Shown here: positions 1-5,819 of the stretch, one piece after another | How positions within the stretch are numbered: position 1 is the first letter of the stretch | Layout: the number at the start of each line of letters is the position of its first letter | Assembly: GCA_003542325.1 (NCBI GenBank) | Contig: DPKV01000167.1 | Coordinates: 1-7,252, forward strand | Direction of reading: 5' to 3' | Origin: Anaerolineaceae bacterium | Lineage (GTDB): Bacteria; Chloroflexota; Anaerolineae; Anaerolineales; Anaerolineaceae | DNA: 7,252 nt | Position numbers and translations under genes: made by a program | Notes under the pieces: generated by a model | What the model was told of the DNA's origin: nothing | Seen by the model: only the letters and a program-made list of their open reading frames with translations | Databases searched by the model: none

Positions 1-44
1 GCTATCTCACAATCACCTAACAGAAGTTGATTTTTATATTTCAT
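1..44 (-). CDS. 5' end of a gene, possibly a DNA (adenine-N6 or cytosine-N4) methyltransferase; runs off the left edge
   Basis: Only 14 complete codons are visible, reading MKYKNQLLLGDCEI. The ATG at 44-42 is preceded by TTAGGTAAAGTC, which gives an AGG Shine-Dalgarno core about 7 nt before the start, and by a good promoter about 40 nt further up. The pattern K-x-N-Q-L-L-L-G-D-C is typical of the first strand of site-specific amino-methyltransferases, whose N-terminus often reads 'xLLxGDCLExL' just ahead of the D/N-PP-Y catalytic motif; that family statement is from memory. The catalytic motif would lie outside the window, so the assignment is tentative. The segment is much richer in AT than the genes to its right, which would suit an acquired restriction-modification gene. 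Any gene with a chance LLLGDC start remains possible. Confidence 0.4.
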   Translation of the reverse strand, partial: MKYKNQLLLGDCEI

Positions 45-65
45 GACTTTACCTAAGAATTATAG

Positions 66-101
66 AACAATTGTTGTATATAATAATATTCTATCATGAT
101 A
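66..101. promoter_or_regulatory. Two 10-bp perfect palindromes around the promoter (possible operators)
   Basis: AACAATTGTT (66-75) sits at the predicted transcription start, and TATCATGATA (92-101) lies between the -35 and -10 boxes of the leftward promoter. Both are perfect dyads. Their placement is what a repressor or a restriction-modification controller protein would use. AT-rich DNA yields short palindromes by chance, so this is suggestive only. Confidence 0.22.
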
Positions 102-112
102 ATTGCAGTCAA
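83..112 (-). promoter_or_regulatory. Sigma70-like promoter for the leftward gene at the window edge
   Basis: On the minus strand TTGACT (112-107) is followed after 18 nt by TATTAT (88-83). With a 17-nt spacer the -10 would read ATATTA. The predicted transcription start falls near 76, leaving a leader of about 32 nt before the ATG at 44. The -35 box overlaps the last codons and stop of sfsA, so the downstream gene would have its own promoter rather than depend on sfsA transcription. Confidence 0.42.
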
Positions 113-822
113 GAATCATTGGATGCAATCTGGTCTAGAAAGACCGTTATTTCTTCCGCAATCTCAATTTTCTCCGTGCTCACTGCACACCGATAGGCAT
201 GCACCTCCACACCATTCCCGACCGCATGCCGCAGGGCGTCCGCAAAGTCCGGGTCGATCGCCTCGTAAGGTGCAAAGGTCAGCGCATCCGCCCGTTGAGC
301 GACGAATACCGCGCTGGCACGGTCTCCGCTTTCGACCAGTTTCTCCAATTCACCAAGGTGTTTCCGCCCTCGACCGGTCGGCGCATCGGGAAACATCCCC
401 ACCTGATTCTCAACATAGGTCACCGACTTAACCTCCACCCAGCAGGTCTCTTCGGCGTTGGAAAGTCGAAAATCCAGCCGGCTGTGACCAATCGGGACTT
501 CATTTTCAACCTTTGGGTAGGTGAAGGCAGCCAAACGCCCGTGCTCGACAGCTTCACCGAACAGTATATTGGCGAGATAGGCGTTGGTGGAGCATAACCC
601 ACCGCCTGGCAGTTCACCAAGCACCAGCGTATACGGCGTCTTGCGGTCAGGGTTATCCGCCTTCTCAAGCCAGACCTTGCAGCCCGGCGTCAGGACCCCG
701 GTCAGCCGTCCGGTGGTCGGGATGAAAGCGGTGCTGATACCACCCTTTGCCAGCCGCACGCCGGCTGTGAAGCGGTTACCCTTTCTGACAAAGAAAGCCG
801 GGGTCAAATCAGAAAATTCCAT
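109..822 (-). CDS. sfsA: SfsA family DNA/RNA nuclease (sugar fermentation stimulation protein)
   Basis: Full-length SfsA of 237 residues, close to the roughly 230-240 usual for the family. An N-terminal nucleic-acid-binding part (PTTGRLTGVLTPG at 36-47, DRKTPYTL at 59-66) is followed by a PD-(D/E)XK nuclease core: RLDF with D117, and VEVKS with E130 and K132. FPDAPTGRGRKHLGEL (144-159) and GVEVHAY (204-210) are family hallmarks. The usual PNTG near the N-terminus reads PTTG here. SfsA proteins bind DNA and have nuclease activity; the name comes from an E. coli effect on maltose metabolism. I chose the ATG at 822 because GAAGAAGGATTA lies just before it; an in-frame TTG at 867 would extend into the neighbouring gene. 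The start overlaps the stop of the upstream reading frame as TAATG, which implies translational coupling. It ends in TGA, followed by non-coding sequence, so TGA acts as a true stop here. Confidence 0.95.
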   Translation of the reverse strand: MEFSDLTPAFFVRKGNRFTAGVRLAKGGISTAFIPTTGRLTGVLTPGCKVWLEKADNPDRKTPYTLVLGELPGGGLCSTNAYLANILFGEAVEHGRLAAFTYPKVENEVPIGHSRLDFRLSNAEETCWVEVKSVTYVENQVGMFPDAPTGRGRKHLGELEKLVESGDRASAVFVAQRADALTFAPYEAIDPDFADALRHAVGNGVEVHAYRCAVSTEKIEIAEEITVFLDQIASNDS

Positions 823-1010
823 TAATCCTTCTTCAATGCCTCTGTAATCTCGGGATGCATGTCCCAAAACCCGCGGGCAACCGCCTGGTTATAAACCACC
901 TGTGCCGCGGCAATCACCTCATTCCGGGTGCCGAATATCCCCGGGTCAGTCACTTCGATCCGGTCACCACGCATTATGGCCAACAGCAGGTTTTCGGTTA
1001 ATGTGAGTAA
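822..1010 (-). pseudogene. In-frame continuation of the upstream small gene, beyond its TGA
   Basis: Sixty-two codons and a TAA, in exactly the frame of the 1199-1011 gene and separated from it only by the TGA at 1013-1011. The translation looks like real protein: LLTLTENLLLAIMRGDRIEV, then a TDPGIFGTRNEV stretch, an alanine-rich helix ending in VVYNQAVARG, and FWDMHPEITEALKKD at the C-terminus. The first ATG inside (974) has no ribosome site in the preceding bases, so independent translation is unlikely. The TAA overlaps the sfsA ATG by one base, the junction expected if this is the natural end of the gene. TGG or CGA would each become TGA through a single transition. The alternative is a separate small gene with a non-standard start. 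Confidence 0.6.
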
Positions 1011-1199
1011 TCACTGATCTTCCAGCGCCGGGTCCAGTTTGCCCCGGTCCAGGGCCTGCACCACTATCAGCATATTCTTCCCCACCGCATTGACGTCCCA
1101 ATCAGCCTTTGGGTCCAGGGCGATAATGATATTCAGCGCAGCCAGTTCCCAGCGGGTCAGCGGGTCCAGTTGTGAGTCATGCTTTTCGCCAGATGCCAT
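1011..1199 (-). CDS. Hypothetical protein, 62 residues, probably the N-terminal half of an interrupted 125-codon gene
   Basis: I recognise no family. The start is the ATG at 1199, preceded by AAAGGAAGAGCCGT, a good Shine-Dalgarno; an in-frame TTG at 1265 would add 22 residues but has less support and would lie in the kinase tail. The protein starts with a polar stretch (MASGEKHDSQ), then has two helix-like segments: TRWELAALNIIIALDP at about 15-30 and AVGKNMLIVVQALDRG at 38-53. No signal peptide or membrane segment is visible. It ends at ALEDQ followed by TGA, but the same frame stays open for another 62 codons up to sfsA. Its start lies inside the reading-through frame of the upstream kinase (23-nt overlap), so the kinase, this gene and sfsA look like one coupled operon. 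Confidence 0.6.
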   Translation of the reverse strand: MASGEKHDSQLDPLTRWELAALNIIIALDPKADWDVNAVGKNMLIVVQALDRGKLDPALEDQ

Positions 1200-1302
1200 A
1201 CGGCTCTTCCTTTCGCCAGCCTTCGCCCTCCACTTCCAGAGGTAACGCCTCCCAATCAGAATCAAGGTGAATTTTCAAATCTTCCCATGCAGCAGCCTCA
1301 GT
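1177..1302 (-). pseudogene. Conserved-looking C-terminal tail of the PfkB kinase, beyond its TGA
   Basis: Forty-one codons and a TGA, directly in frame after the kinase stop at 1305-1303. The translation begins TEAAAWEDLKIHLDSDWEAL, continues PLEVEGEGW and ends YGIWRKA. From memory, related Anaerolineae kinases finish with GACNVEAADA, a W-E helix, a W-x-x-L-x-L stretch and G-W...G-W residues; the tail here follows the same order, and the TGA falls about where that subfamily has Cys. The segment has no start codon with a ribosome site of its own. It overlaps the start of the next gene by 23 nt, a junction typical of coupled operons. Readthrough or a recent nonsense mutation both fit; I favour the latter. 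Confidence 0.62.
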
Positions 1303-2334
1303 TCAAGCCCCCATTGCCGAAGCCATTAACACTGCAATCCCGGGTTCCTCCCCGCGCAGCAAACCTGATAAGAAGCCGGAAACAAGTCTTTCCGATCCTT
1401 CCCCTGTTTTGGTACCCGTTGCTTTAAATGCCGGCGCCCAAAATTCCCGTCCATGCCACCCCTCGCTGAACCCTGCCAGAGCCCGTCCGGCCTTCTTCCA
1501 GGCTGCCGGGGATGCCGTCCGCAGGTACAGACCGCGCGGCCCAAGTTTTATCAGGATAACCTCAACCCCGGATGACAGGACCTGCTCGCTGAGGGCATGC
1601 AGCAGTTCGGCTGTGACTTCATCAGCAACATTCCCATTCGGCCAGCCGGCAAAGCGGTCGTAGACATCCCGCTGATACAGGTAAACCAGGTCCGCCGCAT
1701 CAGCGAAAAAGACATCCACAACGGGCAGGCAGTTGAGCAGGACTATGGACCCATCCACTGCACCCGCTGGGTCAGATGGATCGGGCAGTGAAAAATCCAG
1801 TGACGTGGTCAGGCCTTCCCGCCGGGCACGCTGGAGAATGGAAAGCAGCTCACCCCCTTCGCTGCGATAGACGGAGCGCATGGCAGCCGGATCGGTGAAG
1901 TGGAACAGGTCTGCCAACTGCAGATCAGCCCGGGGGATATCCGAGGCATAGAAAGTGTTGTTTGCGCCGGGAATAGATTGGGTTGACTTAACCCCATCCG
2001 GTGGATTCAGATCAATGGTCACACCGGTGCTGGTCGAAGGGTCAAGGACCAGCCCCCCGGCCAAATCCGGGCTGATTTCTCGAATCCGGTTTAGGACAAC
2101 CTCACCAAAGCGGTCATCGCCGACCTTGCCAACCAGGTGAACTGGAATCCCAAAACGATGCAGAGCTAGGCCGGTTGCCGCAGCCCTGCCGCCCACGCCG
2201 AATGGTACACCTTCCGAGTCCAATATCTGATCGGGTTGGAGCGGGGTGCTGAATGATACTATAGATTTAGATGACAAATCGGGCGTCAAATGCAGATAGA
2301 CAGGCCCGGCAATAATTGCCTTCTTGGGAAACAT
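1303..2334 (-). CDS. PfkB/ribokinase-family carbohydrate kinase, degenerate and prematurely ended
   Basis: 343 residues. The fold markers appear in order: VGGRAAATGLAL (47-58, the substrate-lid glycines, with the usual Asn replaced), VGKVGDDRFG (68-77), IPGANN (121-126), SLDFSLPDP (178-186), LIKLGPRGLYLRT (261-273), GREFWAPAF (295-303) and GFLSGLLRG (320-328). The family phosphorylates sugars or nucleosides with ATP, using the Asp of a GAGD anion-hole motif. Here that site reads TGEGSER (310-316), one residue longer and with Ser or Glu where the catalytic Asp should be, so activity is doubtful. The ATG at 2334 follows GGAGAACCTTT, a clear ribosome site. The protein stops at MGA, just before the last conserved segment, and the frame continues open beyond the TGA. 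It is the first gene of the kinase, small-gene, sfsA group. The substrate cannot be told from sequence. Confidence 0.88.
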   Translation of the reverse strand: MFPKKAIIAGPVYLHLTPDLSSKSIVSFSTPLQPDQILDSEGVPFGVGGRAAATGLALHRFGIPVHLVGKVGDDRFGEVVLNRIREISPDLAGGLVLDPSTSTGVTIDLNPPDGVKSTQSIPGANNTFYASDIPRADLQLADLFHFTDPAAMRSVYRSEGGELLSILQRARREGLTTSLDFSLPDPSDPAGAVDGSIVLLNCLPVVDVFFADAADLVYLYQRDVYDRFAGWPNGNVADEVTAELLHALSEQVLSSGVEVILIKLGPRGLYLRTASPAAWKKAGRALAGFSEGWHGREFWAPAFKATGTKTGEGSERLVSGFLSGLLRGEEPGIAVLMASAMGA

Positions 2335-2426
2335 AAAGGTTCTCCGGTGGTTTGTTTTCCAGTAATCCTACCATAAGCGACCGCATCCGGCGAAAACAGG
2401 AGAACTTCATCACAGGTATTAAAATA

Positions 2427-2458
2427 TCAAGGAGCGTTTGGTAGGGAACGCTCCTTGA
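2427..2458 (-). terminator. Perfect 12-bp hairpin, likely terminator for the leftward membrane-protein transcript
   Basis: TCAAGGAGCGTT (2427-2438) and AACGCTCCTTGA (2447-2458) are exact reverse complements with an 8-nt loop. Read on the minus strand the stem is followed by TATTTTAATACC, a modest U-rich tract; on the plus strand it is followed by a G-rich stretch, so it suits leftward termination better. It lies about 210 nt beyond the stop of the membrane-protein gene, with a small plus-strand ORF in between. It could instead be a regulatory stem in the leader of that ORF, or serve as a boundary before the kinase operon. Confidence 0.5.
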
Positions 2459-2490
2459 AGGGATGGTTATGCTAACACTGAGGAGAAAAT

Positions 2491-2667
2491 ATGAAACGTA
2501 TTTTTGGGTTAGCTGGTCCTTCCCAAGAACCCATAACTATTACAGATAACTACAATTCCATTGTAGAGGGTTTAGTAACTTCTGACATCACCCCTCGGAA
2601 GTCATTTGTCCAATCCCCAGGTAGGGTTCACGGGGTTAACCTGTCCATGACGTTTCAGCCGATCTGA
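2491..2667 (+). CDS. Small hypothetical protein, 58 residues, the only plausible plus-strand gene
   Basis: The ATG at 2491 is preceded by GAGGAGAAAAT, as good a Shine-Dalgarno as any in the window. The product begins MKRIFGLAGPSQEP, passes through a VEGLVTSDITPRK stretch and ends NLSMTFQPI. There is no Cys, no membrane segment and no signal peptide. I do not recognise a family. The RIFGLAG start is faintly like N-terminal strands of glutamine-amidotransferase-type domains, but the catalytic Cys is absent, so I do not assign that function; it could be the 5' remnant of a larger gene. It ends in TGA 2 nt from the end of the convergent membrane-protein gene. No convincing promoter is visible; a TATGCT at 2468-2473 lacks a -35 partner. 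Whether it is expressed is uncertain. Confidence 0.45.
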   Translation: MKRIFGLAGPSQEPITITDNYNSIVEGLVTSDITPRKSFVQSPGRVHGVNLSMTFQPI

Positions 2668-2669
2668 CC

Positions 2670-3605
2670 TCATTTCTTTATGGTGGCGGCTCTCTTGATG
2701 GCCGGGTGCATCTCAAACTCACGGAAGTTATCCACCATGTAAAAATAGAACGCCTGCACAGCTTTGATAACGCTCTCCCTAGCCTGATAAATTTCATCCG
2801 CGGATATGGACATCACTTTTCCCTGGATCAGGTCCACGAGAATACCTTCCGTCATTTTGAAAAATTCCTCATCCCGGATATTCCAATCGAACTTACCCTG
2901 CCCCATTTCAATGGTGGCTAATGCCATGACCCCTTCAATAACCCCGGTGCCCTGGTCAATATCCCAGTTATTCAACATACCAAACACCTTCACGACCCAG
3001 TCTTCAAATTTAGCTCCACCCTTCCCTGCTTTGACCTGCTTTTCCTTTTTGCCAATCGCATCCAGGATCATGAATACGCCCATTGCTCCCAGGGGAGCCC
3101 ACAACCAGTGGTTCGAGATCGGTAGAGGAATCTTCAGGAAAGTCAGTACAAGGGCACCAATGACGCCCAGGCCCATGACCGCCAGCGCAATGATATGCAA
3201 TACCATTAGCGCACCAGATTTATAGTCAGAGAGCTTACTTTGCAGCCCATAGATCCCCCCGGCAGAAAGCCCACCGAGGATTGTTCCGCCGATTACCCAG
3301 AACAGACGCAGTCCAACCTGACCTTCAGGGATGATAAAGATCTGATCAGCAAGCCAGGCCAGGAAAATAATGAGTGCAATGCCTAAAACCATCCCACATC
3401 CTATGGATTGGCTCGCTTGATGATCCGCCCATTTCTTCCCGGGATGATTGTGCTCCCACACCTCCCGAACGCTGGCATCATGTGATTTCGCCCCCGAGCG
3501 TTTATAAACCCAGATATGGGAGGTGTCTTTTTCATACCCGCCTGACTCAAGAGAACCGGCTATTAATAGGATCAACGGCATGCCAATACAACCCAACCAG
3601 AACAA
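2670..3605 (-). CDS. Hypothetical multi-pass membrane protein with cytoplasmic C-terminal domain; start uncertain
   Basis: About 311 residues, no recognised family. Hydrophobic segments lie near residues 2-18, 68-92, 100-120, 131-157 and 165-183. The loop between the first two (about 19-67) is polar, with several His and Lys. After a Lys-rich stretch (GKKEKQVKAGKGG, 185-197) comes a soluble helical domain of about 110 residues rich in acidic and aromatic positions, running to the end. The listed start is a TTG at 3605 with no ribosome site. The frame stays open upstream for 20 further codons (a VYENYQGPEVTFDRFWT stretch leads into the first TM) to a TAG at 3668-3666, without ATG, GTG or TTG. 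The true N-terminus may be lost or lie behind a nonsense codon. It ends in TGA, convergent with a small plus-strand ORF. The function is unknown. Confidence 0.72.
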   Translation of the reverse strand: MFWLGCIGMPLILLIAGSLESGGYEKDTSHIWVYKRSGAKSHDASVREVWEHNHPGKKWADHQASQSIGCGMVLGIALIIFLAWLADQIFIIPEGQVGLRLFWVIGGTILGGLSAGGIYGLQSKLSDYKSGALMVLHIIALAVMGLGVIGALVLTFLKIPLPISNHWLWAPLGAMGVFMILDAIGKKEKQVKAGKGGAKFEDWVVKVFGMLNNWDIDQGTGVIEGVMALATIEMGQGKFDWNIRDEEFFKMTEGILVDLIQGKVMSISADEIYQARESVIKAVQAFYFYMVDNFREFEMHPAIKRAATIKK

Positions 3606-3715
3606 GGTCCAAAAACGGTCAAAGGTTACCTCCGGACCCTGATAATTTTCGTAAACAAGATTCCCCTACCATTTTAGTAAAGTGGTAATAACCCTGAAAA
3701 TTTCTCTAATATCTC

Positions 3716-3744
3716 TTTATCAAATATGATGTTCTTTCAGACAA
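3716..3744 (-). promoter_or_regulatory. Weak candidate promoter for the leftward membrane-protein gene
   Basis: TTGTCT (3744-3739) and GATAAA (3721-3716) on the minus strand are 17 nt apart. Each box matches consensus only in part. The position, between the MFS terminator and the membrane-protein gene, is where a promoter is needed. The rest of 3606-3764 is AT-rich and holds nothing else I can support. Confidence 0.22.
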
Positions 3745-3764
3745 ACAGTTGAGAATAAACCAAA

Positions 3765-3795
3765 CAATCGAGGCATTACTAGAATGCCTCGATTG
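3765..3795 (-). terminator. Rho-independent terminator after the MFS gene
   Basis: CAATCGAGGCATT (3765-3777) and AATGCCTCGATTG (3783-3795) form a perfect 13-bp stem with a 5-nt loop. In the minus direction the stem is followed by TTTGGTTTATT. It starts 21 nt after the MFS stop codon and closes the four-gene run that begins beyond the right edge. Confidence 0.72.
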
Positions 3796-3816
3796 AGATG
3801 TGATTATTCATCCGGT

Positions 3817-5055
3817 TCAGATTTCTTCCTGAAGAGTCTTTTTTGGCCGCCAAAAAAACAGTAAAATCGCCGCCAGGAAGGCGGTGATGCTGCCAAACAA
3901 AAACGGCGCAGAAGGGCCAAAACCGGCCCAGCTTCCCGCCCCCTGCCAGAGTAACCCCGCGATCAGCGAGGCGGGAAAGTCCAGGATGCCCAGGATGGCG
4001 TTATAGGTGCCGTAGGCTGTCCCGCGCAATTCCGGCGACACCAGGTCGGCCACCATCGCTTTTGCGGTGCCGTATGCCAGACCATAGTACAAACCATAAA
4101 CCAAATACAGAACCCAGATATGCCAGGGCTGCTGTGCCAGTGCAAACCCCAGATAGATCAACCCATAGATAACCCAGCCGCCGATGATAAGCTTACGCCT
4201 ACCAATCCGATCCGACAGCGCACCGGCCGGAGTGGAGATCAGGGTGTAAACCAGGTTGAATGTCGCCAACATCGCCAAAATCCCAATCACACTGATGCCG
4301 CGTTCCTGGGCCCGGAGGACAAGAAAAGCATCAGATGAGTTGCCAAGGTCAAACAAACCGACGATCAACATAAAAACCAGGAAGGGTTTCCCCAGACCTT
4401 TGAAAGTGATCTTCGGTGCTTTCGCTTCCCCGGGCATCTTCACATCTTTGGCCCCAAAGATCAGGCTGACGACGGCCAGCAATGCCGGGATCAGGCTGAT
4501 CAGGACAATCGTCCGGAAGGTGTGTTCCCCAAGCAGTGTATCATTGGATTGTGCCAGCCAGACCACGAGGGTCGCGACCAGCAACCCAAGCACCGCACCG
4601 GCTGTGTCGGCCGCCCGGTGGAAGCCAAAGGCCAGCCCGCGCTGTTCAGGTTTGATCGAATCCGCTACAAGCGCATCGCGGGGAGCGGTCCGTACGCCCT
4701 TGCCCACCCGGTCCGCCCAGCGGACACCAGCGACCATCCCCCAGCTATTTGCAAAATAAAAGAAAGGTTTTGAGAGCGCTGAAATGCCGTAACCGATCAC
4801 GGCAATCCACTTCCGCCCCCGCAGCTTATCCGACAGCCAACCCGAAAAAACTTTCAGAATACTGGCTGTTGCCTCTGCGACGCCTTCAATGATGCCGATG
4901 ATATTCGTCTTCACCCCCAGAACGTTATACAGGAATAAAGGCAGGATGTTGATGACCATCTCGCTGGAAATATCCATAAAGAAACTGGTCAGACTGACCG
5001 CCCAGACATTACGCGGCAAGTCCTTGATTTTTGTGCGTGATTTTTCTTTTTTCAT
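3817..5055 (-). CDS. Major facilitator superfamily (MFS) transporter
   Basis: 412 residues with about twelve hydrophobic segments, the normal size for an MFS permease. The two halves each carry the cytoplasmic loop 2-3 motif: GWLSDKLRGRK at 72-82 and GALSDRIGRRK at 278-288. FFMDISSEMV (25-34) in the first membrane segment and the loop DRVGKGVRTAPRDALVADS (115-133) mark a subgroup of drug- or sugar-efflux-like permeases whose substrates are mostly untested; the loop AFGFHRAADTAGAVLG (142-157) also belongs to it. It is probably a proton-coupled exporter in the cytoplasmic membrane, but the substrate cannot be read from sequence. The ATG at 5055 follows AAAGAGGATTT, a good ribosome site. It lies 31 nt after the four-TM protein gene, with no room for a separate promoter, so the two are co-transcribed. 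It ends in TGA, just before a strong terminator. Confidence 0.93.
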   Translation of the reverse strand: MKKEKSRTKIKDLPRNVWAVSLTSFFMDISSEMVINILPLFLYNVLGVKTNIIGIIEGVAEATASILKVFSGWLSDKLRGRKWIAVIGYGISALSKPFFYFANSWGMVAGVRWADRVGKGVRTAPRDALVADSIKPEQRGLAFGFHRAADTAGAVLGLLVATLVVWLAQSNDTLLGEHTFRTIVLISLIPALLAVVSLIFGAKDVKMPGEAKAPKITFKGLGKPFLVFMLIVGLFDLGNSSDAFLVLRAQERGISVIGILAMLATFNLVYTLISTPAGALSDRIGRRKLIIGGWVIYGLIYLGFALAQQPWHIWVLYLVYGLYYGLAYGTAKAMVADLVSPELRGTAYGTYNAILGILDFPASLIAGLLWQGAGSWAGFGPSAPFLFGSITAFLAAILLFFWRPKKTLQEEI

Positions 5056-5086
5056 AAATCCTCTTTACTCAATAGATTTATCCATC

Positions 5087-5740
5087 TTATTCAATCAGAA
5101 TCAGGCGGGGTTCAAAAAAATAGATCCAGCCAAACACAGCCAAAACAAAAGCCATTACCAAGTATAAGACTCCTACGGCATGTTGGCTGAACTCATACGG
5201 ATTTTTAACATTCCGGATTTTACCAATGAAGGCAGGAAGCTGTTTTAGGTCACTCCTGGCTTTGGTTCGGACCATCACCTCACCCGTCCGGGAAGTGATC
5301 GCACATGACCGGGATTGACCTTTCGTTTCCCAGGTGATGATAACCGCTTCGGAAGCCCGTCCCCAATTGGACTTCCACTCCCCCTGGGCAGCGCCTGCCA
5401 CATAACCCGCATCCGTCATGGCCTGAACCAGGGCTAGTTCAACCTGTTCCGGGGTCAGGCCGTAAACCGCATATCCCCGCATAGTCAGCGTGATCCCAAT
5501 CCCTATAGCCAGATCAGCCCCCAGGATCAACCAGAAATACCCGTCTCTCAGGATTTCCGCCAAGGAGAGGGTTTCATTGCCAAAGATAGCCAGCAGATTG
5601 TCCAACAGGATTGGAAAAAAAGCCAGCAGCATCCAGCGTCGATCCAGGATGGTGACCGGTTTAAATAGTATGAGCAGGCCCAGGACCAGGAGATAAAGAA
5701 TTGGGACCAAAAACAAGACTAACTGAAGGTTATGCACCAT
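5087..5740 (-). CDS. Hypothetical membrane protein with four TM segments and an internal soluble domain
   Basis: 217 residues, no recognised family. Hydrophobic segments are at about 5-26, 36-54, 68-88 and 190-209. Between the third and fourth lies a soluble region of about 100 residues, from GLTPEQVELALVQAM through TWETKGQSRSCAI to VRTKARSDLKQLP, with alternating strands and helices. The sequence LTPEQVELALVQAMTDAGY at 95-113 looks like a small helical lead-in, then a beta-rich domain. There is no signal peptide beyond the first TM. The ATG at 5740 has GAGGTAAGG about 8-14 nt upstream. It sits between the GNAT gene (79-nt gap) and the MFS gene (31-nt gap), which suggests joint expression with the transporter, but no shared function can be shown. 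Confidence 0.82.
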   Translation of the reverse strand: MVHNLQLVLFLVPILYLLVLGLLILFKPVTILDRRWMLLAFFPILLDNLLAIFGNETLSLAEILRDGYFWLILGADLAIGIGITLTMRGYAVYGLTPEQVELALVQAMTDAGYVAGAAQGEWKSNWGRASEAVIITWETKGQSRSCAITSRTGEVMVRTKARSDLKQLPAFIGKIRNVKNPYEFSQHAVGVLYLVMAFVLAVFGWIYFFEPRLILIE

Positions 5741-5819
5741 TAATAAACCTTACCTCAGACAAATGCACTATGCTATACCCGAATAAAGAGATAAAAATTC
5801 TGCGTGTCTGCCTGGTATT

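Noticed and set aside
199..597. Plus-strand open frames across sfsA
   Set aside because: They lie wholly opposite a well-supported SfsA gene, lack ribosome sites and show no recognisable protein motifs.
1011..1305. Reassigned genetic code with TGA as a sense codon
   Set aside because: TGA is the natural stop of sfsA, the MFS gene, the five-TM gene and the small plus-strand ORF, with non-coding sequence after them. Trp is encoded by TGG throughout.
1260..1305. Selenocysteine insertion at the kinase TGA
   Set aside because: I see no clear SECIS-like stem-loop just downstream, PfkB kinases are not known to me as selenoproteins, and the second TGA lies at a position with no sign of Cys. Nonsense mutation is simpler.
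4256..4773. Plus-strand open frames opposite the MFS gene
   Set aside because: Their translations are mirror frames of membrane-segment codons (rich in Arg, Pro, Ser) with no ribosome site.
5741..5819. Promoter between the GNAT and four-TM genes (TTTATC and CATAGT, 17 nt apart on the minus strand)
   Set aside because: Both boxes match consensus poorly and the gap is short enough for simple co-transcription; not strong enough to list.
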